Source of the DNA: Clostridia bacterium
GTDB lineage: Bacteria > Bacillota > Clostridia > Oscillospirales > CAG-272
NCBI GenBank assembly: GCA_017453305.1
Contig: JAFTKJ010000003.1
Coordinates: 1-64,000 of the forward strand
DNA: 64,000 bases
Reading direction: 5' to 3'
Below are positions 15,686 through 24,574 of this stretch, in pieces. Position numbers and translations under genes: made by a program. Under the pieces are notes generated by a model that worked only from the letters and a program-made list of their open reading frames with translations, was not told where the DNA came from and did not search any database. Positions within the stretch are counted from its first letter, which is position 1; each line of letters opens with the position of its first letter.

Positions 15686-17071
15686 TCAATCTCTTTTATG
15701 CATGGGAACGTCGGACGCCTGCCAGGACAGATGATCCAGCACGGCATACAAAAGGGAGACGAAGCAGCCGATGGCAACGGCACCCACAGCGGTGGCGACC
15801 CACCACATCCAAGGGCATTCCATTTGGAAAAAGATCTCGGTCATACTGCATATTGCCGAAACGCAAAACAGCGCAACGGTGGCGTATATGCGTGTGCGGA
15901 ACTTTTTTTGCAACCGCTCGGTGGCACGCCTTGAGACCTCGTTACCTTCCTCTCCGCCGTAGCGCTCGTACACACGCTCCTGCACAAAGGAGAGCAGGGC
16001 GCGCAACAATTCGCACAGCAAAAAGGCAAACAGCAACGCCTCTACCATTTCCGTCAGGCGCAGCTCGAAAAAGAGCCGAGACGCCTCCAGATCCCAGCCA
16101 GACTCCTCATAGGAGTAATAGCGGGTGTAATAACCGTTGAACAGCAGTTGCCCGATGCTGACAGCGCCCAAAAAGGCAGACAACAGCAAAAGCTGTTTCT
16201 TTTGGGGCATGTCCTCCCCAAAGATCAAAACACCAACGGCGATAAGCACCACGCCAAACACGCTTGGGAACAGATTTTGCTGTTCGATGCGCAAATTGAG
16301 CACGAACGAGGATCCCAACGCCAAAAAGACGACCGCAAAGCGGAAGCGGCGCATGGTCAGCATATCGGTGCACGGAAGGACCTCCGCCGCATACCGCGCC
16401 TCCAGCGTTTCCATCAAAAGCGCGTCGCGCACAAGCGCACGCCACCAACGCACGTAGCGAACGATCCATACCAGGAATAATACGATCAGGACCATCAGCA
16501 CCATCGCACGGAAGAGCCCAATAAAGGGATACCAGTCAAACGGGAGCTTTTCCTCCTGGAACTCAAAGGTGGTCAGAACGGACAACTCGGGGAGCGCCGA
16601 CAAAACCGCCGAGAGCACCACAAAAACGCCCGTGCGGCGCGCCATGCGCTCACTCTTTCCCTGCAGCTCCTCACCGCCGTGACGGGTGACGAGTGCCTCC
16701 ATGCCCAAAAAGAAGTTCCGATAGGCAGGAAGCGCAAAACAGATCTGCAAAACGGAGGACGCAAATGCGCCAAGGAGCACCATGGTGGGCACCTCGTAGG
16801 GGTTGAGCTTTCCCACTCCCGAGAGCACGTGGTGCACGTAATATTGCAGAATGAAAATGCCAAGGCTGATCCAGATCATGCGCTTGAACTGCCCCAGAGC
16901 ATCCGACAAGCGCTCGTTGAGGTCGGAAAGGCGCATCAGGGAAACGCACAACAGCAAGTATCCCACGGCATCGGGCAAAATATCGTAAAAGCCTATGACG
17001 GGGTGCGCCAAAATCAGCATTGCGGGCAATGCCGTTTTCAGGCTCAGACGTCCTTTTGCATTCGGTTGCAT
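15686..17071 (-). CDS. Polytopic membrane protein of unknown function
   Basis: About 461 residues, starting at ATG 17071 (MQPNAKGR), 9 bases after GAGGAG; a GTG immediately before is also possible. I count roughly ten hydrophobic segments, beginning with LKTALPAMLILAHPVIGFYDILPDAVGYLLL. Charged stretches such as GEEGNEVSRRATERLQKKFRTR lie between segments. I do not recognise a family. It follows the 254-residue membrane protein by 44 bases and belongs to the secA transcription unit. The first segment, with its conserved-looking GFYDILPDAVGYLLL, suggests a membrane signalling or envelope protein rather than a transporter, but this is a guess. Confidence 0.7.
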   Translation of the reverse strand: MQPNAKGRLSLKTALPAMLILAHPVIGFYDILPDAVGYLLLCVSLMRLSDLNERLSDALGQFKRMIWISLGIFILQYYVHHVLSGVGKLNPYEVPTMVLLGAFASSVLQICFALPAYRNFFLGMEALVTRHGGEELQGKSERMARRTGVFVVLSAVLSALPELSVLTTFEFQEEKLPFDWYPFIGLFRAMVLMVLIVLFLVWIVRYVRWWRALVRDALLMETLEARYAAEVLPCTDMLTMRRFRFAVVFLALGSSFVLNLRIEQQNLFPSVFGVVLIAVGVLIFGEDMPQKKQLLLLSAFLGAVSIGQLLFNGYYTRYYSYEESGWDLEASRLFFELRLTEMVEALLFAFLLCELLRALLSFVQERVYERYGGEEGNEVSRRATERLQKKFRTRIYATVALFCVSAICSMTEIFFQMECPWMWWVATAVGAVAIGCFVSLLYAVLDHLSWQASDVPMHKRD

Positions 17072-17115
17072 CACGCTCTTCTCCTCTCATTTGCGTTTTG
17101 CACCGCACGGGTGCA

Positions 17116-17880
17116 TTATTTTTTCTTTTTCTTTTTGTGTGAGTGCGTACGGGGGCGCTGCTGCTGTTCTTGCTGTTGCGCCTGCTTTTCCATTTTGCGT
17201 TGCATAAACGCCTCACCGTCGGCATGCGACTTTTCGTTCAGCTCGTCATGCACACGGTTGTACGCATCGCCAATGCGATTGATCCACCCAAAGCGCGAGG
17301 GTCTGGGAGCGACCTCCTCGTCTCCCTCGGCACAAATGTTCTTTGCGCATTGCAACAGCAGGATCAGGTCGGAAATGATAAACACCAGGTTGAACAGCGT
17401 GACCGACAGCGTCAGATACGGTCTTACGCTCTCCCCCACAAACGGCATACTGCCGACCAGGTACAGTGCGGCGTACAGCCCCACCGCCAGGGTGTTGCTG
17501 GTTGCCAGGGTGGCAATTTTGGGAAGTCCCACCTCCATGGCGATCATGCGGATGCCGTACAGCATGGCAAAGTGAAAGACCACGATCAAAAGGAAGGACG
17601 CCCATTCCATAACGGATGCCACACCCTTGCCAAACGGATCGTTCCACAAAAAGAGTGTGCAAAGATCCTTTACGCCCGCATACAGTGCCGTCAGAAGCAA
17701 GGGGAATGTCAGCCACTTTGCCATGGCGAACGCCGCCTGGTAGCGGCACAGACGCCACAAGCCCAAAAGCATCAGCACGTAACCCAACAGGAGTGCCACC
17801 GAGCCGATGCCGACCGCCGACGCCGTGATATAAATGACGAACGTAACAAGATACCCAAGCAATAAATATCCAAATCCCAT
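17116..17880 (-). CDS. Membrane protein with poly-lysine tail
   Basis: 254 residues with about six hydrophobic segments, from MGFGYLLLGYLVTFVIYI to a segment near residue 180. A hydrophilic tail follows, with a Gln run (QAQQQEQQQ) and six terminal lysines. The start is preceded by GGAGAG and lies 12 bases from the secA stop. No family is recognised. It looks related in style to the following 461-residue protein (PFVGESVRPYLTLSVTLFNLVF segment), and the two may act together. The basic tail should lie in the cytoplasm and could bind membrane lipid or RNA. Confidence 0.7.
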   Translation of the reverse strand: MGFGYLLLGYLVTFVIYITASAVGIGSVALLLGYVLMLLGLWRLCRYQAAFAMAKWLTFPLLLTALYAGVKDLCTLFLWNDPFGKGVASVMEWASFLLIVVFHFAMLYGIRMIAMEVGLPKIATLATSNTLAVGLYAALYLVGSMPFVGESVRPYLTLSVTLFNLVFIISDLILLLQCAKNICAEGDEEVAPRPSRFGWINRIGDAYNRVHDELNEKSHADGEAFMQRKMEKQAQQQEQQQRPRTHSHKKKKKK

Positions 17881-17892
17881 AGGTCTCTCCGT

Positions 17893-20667
17893 TTACTCGT
17901 TGGACTGATTCTGCGATCTCATGCAGCAGTTTTTGTACTTTTTGCCGCTACCGCAGGGGCAGGGATCGTTTCTGCCAACCGAGTTGGCGTCCTTGACCAC
18001 CGTGTTGCCCGCAGGCTTTTTGATGATGATCTTTTTCTTCTCTCCGCTTCCCGCAAAGCCCTCGTTGACGGGGTTTGCCACCTGGACGCGCTGAATGCCC
18101 TGCGGACGGGGGAATGCCGACAGCACGGCTCTCGCCGTTCCCTGGCGGATGTCCTCCACCATCGTGTCAAACAGATCCGCACCCTGGATGCGGTATTCGG
18201 TAACGGGATTGCGCTGTGCATAGGATTGCAGTCCCACCGAGTTTTTCAGATCGTCCATCATATCGATATGATCGATCCACGCCGTGTCGACGTTGCGCAA
18301 CAGAATGGCGCGCTCCACCTCGCGGAACACCTCGGTACCAAACAGCTCCTCCTTTTCGGCGTACTTTTTCAGCACGCGCTCCTCCAATTCCTCTTCGATC
18401 TCCTCGCGCTTGACGTGCTTCAGGGTCTCCTCGTCAAAGCGGAAATCCTCCTCGGTGGTCAGCAAGCCGAGATAATGCGCGCGCAGACCGTCAAAATCCC
18501 AATCCTCGCGCTCGTCGCCTGCAAGATAGGTGTGCACGGCGGCAGATACCGCACCCGAAAGCATTTTTTGAATGGTCTCGGAGATATCCTCCCCATCCAG
18601 CACCTCGCGGCGCTGTTTGTAGATGATGGTGCGCTGTTGGTTCATAACGTCGTCGTAAGCCAACACGTGCTTGCGGCGCTTGAAGTTGTTATCCTCGATA
18701 CGCTTTTGCGCGTTTTCGATGGCACCCGAAAGGATCTTTGCGTCAATGGGCATATCCTCGGGCATATTGAGTGCATCCACCACGCCCTGCAATCTCTCGG
18801 TGCCGAACAAGCGCATCAGATCGTCCTCCATTGAAAGGAAGAAGCGCGACTCACCGGGGTCACCCTGACGTCCCGCGCGACCGCGGAGCTGGTTGTCGAT
18901 ACGGCGGCTCTCGTGCCGCTCGGTACCGAGAATGAACAAGCCGCCCGCCGCACGGACGCGCTCTGCCTCTGGCTCGATCTGTGCCTTATATTTTTGAACC
19001 AGATCACGGAACACGCGTCTTGCCTCCATGATCTCCTCATCCTCAACCTCGGTAAATCCGGCGCAAGCGGCGATCGCCTCGTCGGAGATGCCCATGGCGC
19101 GCATATCCGCCTTTGCCATAAACTCGGGGTTACCGCCAAGCAGAATATCGGTTCCGCGTCCTGCCATGTTGGTGGAAATGGTCACGGCTCCCTCTTTGCC
19201 TGCCTGCGCAACGATCTCCGCCTCTTTTGCGTGATACTTTGCGTTGAGCACGGTGTGAGGAATGCCTGCACGCTTGAGTCGCAGGGAGAGTGCCTCGGAT
19301 TTATCGATGGAGACCGTACCCACAAGCACGGGCTGCCCCTTATCGTGGCATTCGCGCACCTGCTCGACAATGGCGCGATATTTTCCCTCAAGACTGCGGT
19401 AGACCGCGTCGTTGTGATCGGCGCGGATCATGGGCTTGTTGGTGGGGATCTCCACCACGTCAAGACCGTAGATCTCGCGGAACTCGTTTTCCTCGGTCAA
19501 CGCCGTACCCGTCATACCCGAAAGCTTGCGGTACATGCGGAAGTAGTTCTGGAAGGTGATGGTTGCAAGCGTCTTGTTTTCCTTTTGCACCTTGACACCC
19601 TCTTTGGCTTCAATTGCCTGGTGCAAGCCGTCGGAATAGCGTCTGCCGGGCATCAGACGACCCGTAAAGGTATCTACGATCATAACGCCGTTTTCGTTGA
19701 CCACGTAATCGTCGTCGCGGTGCATGCATCCATGCGCTTTGATCGCCTGCTGAACGTGGTGGGAAATGGTGGCGTTTTCGGCATCGTTGAAGTTATCAAT
19801 GCCAAAAAAGCTCTCTGCCTTTTTGGTTCCGCGCGAGGTCAGAACGGCGTTGTTTGCCTTTTCATAGACGATATAGTCGGCGTCGATGTTGTCCTGGTCC
19901 TCCTTGGCGTCCATCTCCTTGACCACGTGCTTTTTCATGGTGCGCACCAGGCGGTCGGCTTTTTCGTAAAGGTCGGTCGCCGTCTCGCCGGGACCGGAGA
20001 TGATCAACGGCGTTCTTGCCTCGTCCACCAAGATCGAGTCCACCTCGTCCACAATGGCAAACACGTGCCCTCTTTGCACCATTTGCTTTTTGTAAACGAC
20101 CATGTTGTCACGCAGATAGTCAAAGCCGAACTCGTTGTTGGTTCCGTAGGTAATGTCCGCCTCGTAGGCAAGCTGCTTTTCCGCATTGCTCTGCCCGTGC
20201 ACCACAAGACCCGTGCGCATGCCCATAAATTCGTATACGCGTCCCATCTCGTCAGCTCCGACGCGCGCCAGATAGTCGTTGACCGTAACGATGTGCACAC
20301 CCTCGCCCGTCAGCGCGTTGAGGTATGCGGGGAGCGTTGCCACAAGGGTTTTACCCTCACCCGTTTTCATTTCGGCAATGCGCCCCTGGTGGAGCACGAT
20401 GCCGCCCAGCACCTGCACACGGAAGGGACGCTTGCCCAGCACACGGTCGTCCGCCTCACGGATCGCCGCAAATGCATCCGGCAAAATATCGTCCGTAGTC
20501 TCCCCTGCCTCAAGCCTTGCCTTGAGCTTTGGCGTCATTGCCTGCAATTCGGCATTGGACATGTTGCGATAGGTATCCTCCAGCGCATCCACCTGATCGG
20601 CAATGATCTTCAGCTTTTTCAACTGTCTTTGGCTGTAGGTGCCAAACATCTTGGTAAAGAGTGACAT
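17893..20667 (-). CDS. secA: Preprotein translocase ATPase SecA
   Basis: 924 residues, beginning MSLFTKMFGTYSQRQLKKL at ATG 20667 (AAAGGA upstream); the longer frame would start in the promoter region. Helicase motifs are all present: MKTGEGKT (Walker A), VDEVDSILVDEARTPLIISG (DEAD-type box), GTVSIDKSE, TNMAGRGTDI and GRAGRQGDPG. A C-terminal zinc-binding tail CPCGSGKKYKNCC binds SecB/phospholipid in the family. It drives Sec-dependent export at the membrane. A hairpin with GCGCGC arms lies in its leader (20691-20707). Two unknown membrane genes follow on the same strand, 12 bases apart. Confidence 0.98.
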   Translation of the reverse strand: MSLFTKMFGTYSQRQLKKLKIIADQVDALEDTYRNMSNAELQAMTPKLKARLEAGETTDDILPDAFAAIREADDRVLGKRPFRVQVLGGIVLHQGRIAEMKTGEGKTLVATLPAYLNALTGEGVHIVTVNDYLARVGADEMGRVYEFMGMRTGLVVHGQSNAEKQLAYEADITYGTNNEFGFDYLRDNMVVYKKQMVQRGHVFAIVDEVDSILVDEARTPLIISGPGETATDLYEKADRLVRTMKKHVVKEMDAKEDQDNIDADYIVYEKANNAVLTSRGTKKAESFFGIDNFNDAENATISHHVQQAIKAHGCMHRDDDYVVNENGVMIVDTFTGRLMPGRRYSDGLHQAIEAKEGVKVQKENKTLATITFQNYFRMYRKLSGMTGTALTEENEFREIYGLDVVEIPTNKPMIRADHNDAVYRSLEGKYRAIVEQVRECHDKGQPVLVGTVSIDKSEALSLRLKRAGIPHTVLNAKYHAKEAEIVAQAGKEGAVTISTNMAGRGTDILLGGNPEFMAKADMRAMGISDEAIAACAGFTEVEDEEIMEARRVFRDLVQKYKAQIEPEAERVRAAGGLFILGTERHESRRIDNQLRGRAGRQGDPGESRFFLSMEDDLMRLFGTERLQGVVDALNMPEDMPIDAKILSGAIENAQKRIEDNNFKRRKHVLAYDDVMNQQRTIIYKQRREVLDGEDISETIQKMLSGAVSAAVHTYLAGDEREDWDFDGLRAHYLGLLTTEEDFRFDEETLKHVKREEIEEELEERVLKKYAEKEELFGTEVFREVERAILLRNVDTAWIDHIDMMDDLKNSVGLQSYAQRNPVTEYRIQGADLFDTMVEDIRQGTARAVLSAFPRPQGIQRVQVANPVNEGFAGSGEKKKIIIKKPAGNTVVKDANSVGRNDPCPCGSGKKYKNCCMRSQNQSNE

Positions 20668-20786
20668 AACGTTAAAAATCCTTTCCTGCCGCGCGCAATA
20701 CGCGCGCGTGTTGAAGTTAATCAAAATAATTATACTATATTTTGCAAAAAAATATATGATGATATTGTAAACTTTAAAAAATCCGC

Positions 20787-20815
20787 TTGCAGAAATTGCA
20801 AAAATGTGCTATCAT
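20787..20815 (+). promoter_or_regulatory. trmL-mnmA promoter
   Basis: TTGCAG, 17-base spacer, TATCAT with a TG extension (TGCTATCAT). It lies 37 bases before the trmL start in the divergent secA-trmL interval. The secA side shows TATAAT without a good -35. Confidence 0.65.
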
Positions 20816-20851
20816 GTAAAAAAACGAACCTCTGGAAGGACCTTTTATCAC

Positions 20852-21358
20852 ATGAGCAAGATCAATATCGTTTTGCACGAGCCCGAAATTCCGCAAAACA
20901 CGGGAAACATCGCGCGCACCTGTGCCGCCACGGGAGCCTCGCTCCACCTCATCCGCCCCCTGGGCTTTGCCATTGACGACCGCAAGCTCAAGCGCGCGGG
21001 CTTGGACTATTGGCATCAGCTGGATATTACCTATTACGACAACCTGGACGACTTTTACGCAAAGCATCCTGACGCCAAGGTCTATTATTTCAGCACCAAG
21101 GCGCAACATCTTTACACCGAGGTGCACTACCCCGACCCTGTTTACATCATGTTCGGAAAAGAGACCAAGGGGTTGCCCGAGGAGCTTCTGCACGCCAATC
21201 CCGACGCCTGCGTGCGCCTGCCGATGCGCGATGGACTTCGCTCGCTCAACCTTTCCAACTCGGTAGCGATCGCGGTGTACGAAATTCTGCGGCAGGGCAA
21301 TTTTGAGGATCTGAAGACCGCGGGAGAGTTGACCACACTTTCCTGGGAGGACGCGTAA
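20852..21358 (+). CDS. trmL: tRNA (cytidine/uridine-34-2'-O)-methyltransferase TrmL
   Basis: 168 residues from ATG 20852 (GGAAGGA upstream). It is a minimal SpoU/SPOUT methyltransferase of the YibK type. Motif 1 is NIVLHEPEIPQNTGNIARTC, motif 2 is IMFGKETKGLP and motif 3 is LRSLNLSNSVAIAVYEILRQ, which form the trefoil knot that binds SAM. The enzyme methylates the ribose of the wobble base in tRNA-Leu isoacceptors. It overlaps mnmA by one base (TAATG), so two wobble-position modification genes are co-expressed. Confidence 0.93.
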   Translation: MSKINIVLHEPEIPQNTGNIARTCAATGASLHLIRPLGFAIDDRKLKRAGLDYWHQLDITYYDNLDDFYAKHPDAKVYYFSTKAQHLYTEVHYPDPVYIMFGKETKGLPEELLHANPDACVRLPMRDGLRSLNLSNSVAIAVYEILRQGNFEDLKTAGELTTLSWEDA

Positions 21359-22449
21359 TGAGTGACAGGAACAAGACGCCCTCGGCTCTGCTTGCCATGA
21401 GCGGCGGCGTAGACAGCAGCGTTTGCGCGCTGTTGCTCCGCGATGCGGGCATTGATTGTTACGGCGTGATGATGCGGCTTTTTTCCCCTTGCGACGTGCT
21501 TTCCGACACGGCGGCGTGTGCAGACCCCGAAGCCGAGCGAGACGCCGCACGCATTGCCGCGCTGTTGGGCATTCCCTTTGAGATTTGCGACCTTTCCGCC
21601 GATTTTCGTCGGGACGTGATCGATTATTTCATCAACACCTACCTTGAGGGCGGCACGCCGAACCCCTGCGTGGAGTGCAACAAGACATTAAAATTCGGCA
21701 AGCTTTTGCAAATTGCCGACGCACGTGGCTGTGATACGATTGCCACGGGACATTACGCGCGCATCGGGCAGGATACGAACGGTCGTTGGCTGTTGACCTG
21801 TGCCGCAGATCGCTCCAAGGATCAGACCTACGTGCTCTGGCAGCTCTCGCAGGAGCAGCTTTCTCGCACGCGCCTGCCGCTGGGAGAATTGACCAAGGCA
21901 GAGGTGCGCGAGATCGCCGAGGCGCACGGCTTTTGCAATGCCCGTCGCCGCGACAGCCAGGACATCTGCTTTATTCCCGACGGCGACTACGTTGCCTTTA
22001 TCCGTCGCACACTGCATTGTGACTTCCCCTCGGGAGATTTTGTCGACCTTAACGGCAAGGTGCTTGGGCGTCACAACGGTGCCATCCGCTACACCGTCGG
22101 TCAGCGCAAGGGGCTTGGCATTGCGCTTGGAAAGCCTGCCTACGTTTGCGGCAAGGATATGCGCACCAATACGGTCACGCTGGGCACGAACGAGGATCTG
22201 TTCCGCTCGGGCTTGACCGCGCACGGCATCAACCTCATTGCCGTCGACCGCCTCCCCACCCCCATTCGTGCACAAGCAAAGATCCGTTATTCTGCCGCGC
22301 CTGCGCCCTGCACCGTCGAACAGACCGCCGAAAACGAGCTCACGGTGCGCTTTGACACGCCCCAGCGCGCCATCACCTCCGGGCAGTCCCTCGTCCTCTA
22401 CGACGGCGACCTCGTCCTCGGCGGTGGAGTGATTGATTCGTTTTTTTAA
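21358..22449 (+). CDS. mnmA: tRNA-specific 2-thiouridylase MnmA
   Basis: 363 residues. The N-terminal PP-loop AMSGGVDSSV (residues ~13-22) binds ATP. The catalytic cysteine pair is in NPCVECNKTLKFG (~101-113) and RDSQDICFIPDGDY (~196-209). The usual central and C-terminal beta domains follow (GQRKGLGIALGKPAYV, then SGQSLVLYDGD.VLGGG). It thiolates U34 of tRNA-Lys, -Glu and -Gln using a cysteine desulfurase sulfur relay; no desulfurase gene lies nearby. Its stop is followed after 8 bases by a 13-bp stem that may end the transcript. Confidence 0.97.
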   Translation: MSDRNKTPSALLAMSGGVDSSVCALLLRDAGIDCYGVMMRLFSPCDVLSDTAACADPEAERDAARIAALLGIPFEICDLSADFRRDVIDYFINTYLEGGTPNPCVECNKTLKFGKLLQIADARGCDTIATGHYARIGQDTNGRWLLTCAADRSKDQTYVLWQLSQEQLSRTRLPLGELTKAEVREIAEAHGFCNARRRDSQDICFIPDGDYVAFIRRTLHCDFPSGDFVDLNGKVLGRHNGAIRYTVGQRKGLGIALGKPAYVCGKDMRTNTVTLGTNEDLFRSGLTAHGINLIAVDRLPTPIRAQAKIRYSAAPAPCTVEQTAENELTVRFDTPQRAITSGQSLVLYDGDLVLGGGVIDSFF

Positions 22450-22457
22450 GTGTTTGC

Positions 22458-22485
22458 GGGGGAGCTTCTTGAAAGAAGCTCCCCC
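22458..22485. terminator. Strong hairpin after mnmA
   Basis: GGGGGAGCTTCTT pairs perfectly with AAGAAGCTCCCCC around a two-base loop. There is no T-run, so it may be the head of an interspersed repeat (see 22491-22690) rather than a true terminator. Confidence 0.45.
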
Positions 22486-22490
22486 ACACC

Positions 22491-22690
22491 CCCTTCAAGA
22501 ACTTTTGGCACATGGTTTTTGGTGCGAACATCACAAGTTGTGAGATTGAATGCGCGAGCTTTAGAAAAACGGATAGGCTCTCTTTGGGGAGGCTTCTTTT
22601 GTATGCGAAATGACTTTCCCCTTTTCAAGAACTTTTGACGCATTTTTTGGGTGCAAACATCGCAAGCGGTGGGATCGGGAATGCAATGCT
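22491..22690 (+). repeat. Imperfect direct repeat, about 70 bases, 130 bases apart
   Basis: CTTCAAGAACTTTTG... (22493 on) recurs as TTTCAAGAACTTTTG... (22624 on). In both copies it is followed by a TTTTTGGTGC or TTTTTGGGTGC stretch, then an AACATC.CAAG and a GAAT-rich end. No gene is seen in 22450-22790. Confidence 0.5.
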
Positions 22691-22712
22691 TGAAAAAATT
22701 CTCCCGAAACCA

Positions 22713-22741
22713 TTGACATTTTGCGCAAAAAGTGCTACAAT
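22713..22741 (+). promoter_or_regulatory. Promoter of first lipoprotein gene
   Basis: Perfect TTGACA, 17-base spacer, TACAAT with TG extension. The same arrangement precedes the paralogue at 23650. Confidence 0.8.
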
Positions 22742-22790
22742 GATATTGTTCCGTAAGGAATAATACTCTTTTATGAAAGGACGATCAATC

Positions 22791-23552
22791 ATGACAAAAC
22801 GCATCGTAATTCTCACACTCACCCTCCTTCTTTGCATTCTTCCGCTCTTTTCTTGCGGAGCACCCACGGCGCAATCCTTGTATGAAAGTGCATCCAAAAC
22901 GATGGAAGAAGCCAAGGGCGGCGAAGTAAAAATGACCATTACCACCTCCCAAACCGTTGCAGGTCAATCCCAAACCATGGAAGTCATCGCAAACACCAAA
23001 TTCACCGAAGATGCTATGGCAATGGAAATGACCATGGACATGGGCGAAATCCTTGGCGAGCAAACCATTTCTTACACATACGTAGACGAATGCTTCTACA
23101 TAGTAATGGGTGACGAAAAAATGAAGGTTACCTGCACCAAGGAGCAGATGGAAGAATTGATGAGCGAAATGTCCGGCACGATCAGCACAGAGGCAAGCGA
23201 CCTCCCCACCCTGACCGAAGAGGATCTGAAGGAGATCGAGCTTGTAAAGGCTGACGACGGCTCCTACAGCTTTGACGTAGAGCTGACCAAAGAGCAGATC
23301 GCAAGCATGCTTGAGGGCATGGGCGAGTCTGTGGAAGCCGACTATGACGACATCAGCGCAACCTTCTACTTCACCAATAAGAAGGTACTGAGCAAGGTTG
23401 ACATTGAGATGTCCCTGACCATCAGCGGCATTACCTCCGCCATCACCATTTCTGCCGAGTACGTCAACTTTGGAACGACCCCCACCGTTGCCGCTCCCGC
23501 AGATGCTGATGACTACACCGCTTACACCTACGACGAGCTGTTCGGCAATTGA
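22791..23552 (+). CDS. Lipoprotein, first of a tandem duplicated pair
   Basis: 253 residues from ATG 22791 (GAAAGGA upstream; the paralogue keeps the same start context). Signal peptide MTKRIVILTLTLLLCILPLF with lipobox FSCG marks a surface lipoprotein. The mature part has TAQSLYESASKTMEE, a Met-rich region (MAMEMTMDMGEILGEQ) and a repeated strand pattern like the LppX/LolA-type lipoprotein fold, with helix KEQMEELMSEMSG. I name no function; a LolA-like or DUF6612-type lipid-binding role is possible. It has its own promoter and terminator. Confidence 0.8.
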   Translation: MTKRIVILTLTLLLCILPLFSCGAPTAQSLYESASKTMEEAKGGEVKMTITTSQTVAGQSQTMEVIANTKFTEDAMAMEMTMDMGEILGEQTISYTYVDECFYIVMGDEKMKVTCTKEQMEELMSEMSGTISTEASDLPTLTEEDLKEIELVKADDGSYSFDVELTKEQIASMLEGMGESVEADYDDISATFYFTNKKVLSKVDIEMSLTISGITSAITISAEYVNFGTTPTVAAPADADDYTAYTYDELFGN

Positions 23553-23576
23553 TTTGTAATTCTATCAAAGTAAAAA

Positions 23577-23609
23577 GACCGCAGAGCACTCGCTCTGCGG
23601 TCCTTTTTT
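23577..23609 (+). terminator. Terminator of first lipoprotein gene
   Basis: GACCGCAGAGC / GCTCTGCGGTC stem with ACTC loop followed by CTTTTTT. Confidence 0.92.
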
Positions 23610-23649
23610 GGGCTTAGAGATACGGTGCTTGAAAATCCTTCCATAGCTA

Positions 23650-23678
23650 TTGACATTTCGTACAAATAATGTTACAAT
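23650..23678 (+). promoter_or_regulatory. Promoter of second lipoprotein gene
   Basis: TTGACA, 17-base spacer, TACAAT. Flanking bases (GCTTGAAAAT upstream, CTTTTATGAAAGGA downstream) match the promoter region of the first copy, so promoter and gene were duplicated together. Confidence 0.8.
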
Positions 23679-23725
23679 GGTATTACCCTGATTGAGAATC
23701 ATGCTTTTATGAAAGGAAAAACGCC

Positions 23726-24505
23726 ATGACAAAGCGAATTACAATTCTTGCACTCACTCTTCTTCTTTGCATTCTCCCGCTTGTTTCGTGTGGTACGCCT
23801 ACCGCGCAATCACTATATGATAAAGCACTCAAAACGATGGAAGAAATCAAAACAATGGAAGCAGTCGTGACCGTTACCACCGTGTCAAGCGGCTACACAA
23901 CCAAAAATGCATCAACCGTCAAAATAAATGAGAATGCCTTGAGCGTCAATACGAACATATCAAGGTGGTACACAGAGGCACATGAAGCCGATGCCGTAAC
24001 CCGAACCACTGCCTTCGCATATGTGGATGGATATTTCTATACTGCTGCCGAGGATCAAAAGATCAAGGTTGCCTGCACGCAGGAGCAATTTGAAAAGCTG
24101 TTGCAGAAGAGTGCCGGAGAAAGCACCTCGGAAGCCTCCGATCTTCCCGAATTTACCGGTGCAGATCTGAAGGACGTATTGGTAGTGCTCGACCCCAGGG
24201 ACGGTTCTTACAAATTTGAGCTTCCACTCACCAAAACGCAACTCAATCCTGTGCTGGCATCGTTCGATCTGGACGATCTTGACGCCACGTACCGAAACAT
24301 GCGCGGAACGTTCTATTTTAACAAGGAACAAGTACTGACCAAGATCGAATTTGAAATGCTCGTGATTGTAAACGGGGGCATGAGGCACCTGACGCTGACG
24401 ACCGAATACGTCAGCTTTAACGACGACGTTACCATTTCCGCTCCCGAGGGTGCCGATCAGTACACCGAAAAATCTTACGACGAGATTTTGAAAAATCTCT
24501 CATAA
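23726..24505 (+). CDS. Lipoprotein, second of a tandem duplicated pair
   Basis: 259 residues, clearly a paralogue of the preceding gene: same signal peptide (MTKRITILALTLLLCILPL, lipobox VSCG), same TAQSLYDKALKTMEEIK start, same SEASDLP and DDVTISAPEGADQYT-type end. The Met-rich middle of the first copy is absent here, and the mature sequences have diverged strongly. This suggests relaxed or altered ligand specificity. Own promoter and terminator; ribosome binding site GAAAGGA. Confidence 0.8.
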   Translation: MTKRITILALTLLLCILPLVSCGTPTAQSLYDKALKTMEEIKTMEAVVTVTTVSSGYTTKNASTVKINENALSVNTNISRWYTEAHEADAVTRTTAFAYVDGYFYTAAEDQKIKVACTQEQFEKLLQKSAGESTSEASDLPEFTGADLKDVLVVLDPRDGSYKFELPLTKTQLNPVLASFDLDDLDATYRNMRGTFYFNKEQVLTKIEFEMLVIVNGGMRHLTLTTEYVSFNDDVTISAPEGADQYTEKSYDEILKNLS

Positions 24506-24512
24506 AGCCAAA

Positions 24513-24552
24513 GGGCTCGCAAAGCAACCTGCCTTGCGAGCCCCTCTTTTTT
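24513..24552 (+). terminator. Terminator of second lipoprotein gene
   Basis: GGGCTCGCAA (24513-24522) pairs with TTGCGAGCCC (24534-24543), followed by CTCTTTTTT. Confidence 0.88.
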
Positions 24553-24574
24553 GCATTTTTACAGATTTTAAACG

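Noticed and set aside
15404..15934. Plus-strand open frame with a long Leu/Val/Ile run
   Set aside because: It is the complement of the Asn/Gln codons of the 15488-15637 minus-strand gene; no ribosome binding site, and it runs through the stop region of another gene.
18913..20664. 583-codon open frame opposite secA
   Set aside because: Antisense to a complete secA; composition follows from secA codon bias.
22450..22638. Small plus-strand open frame after mnmA
   Set aside because: Encoded by the hairpin and direct-repeat DNA, no ribosome binding site, no match between the repeat copies at protein level.
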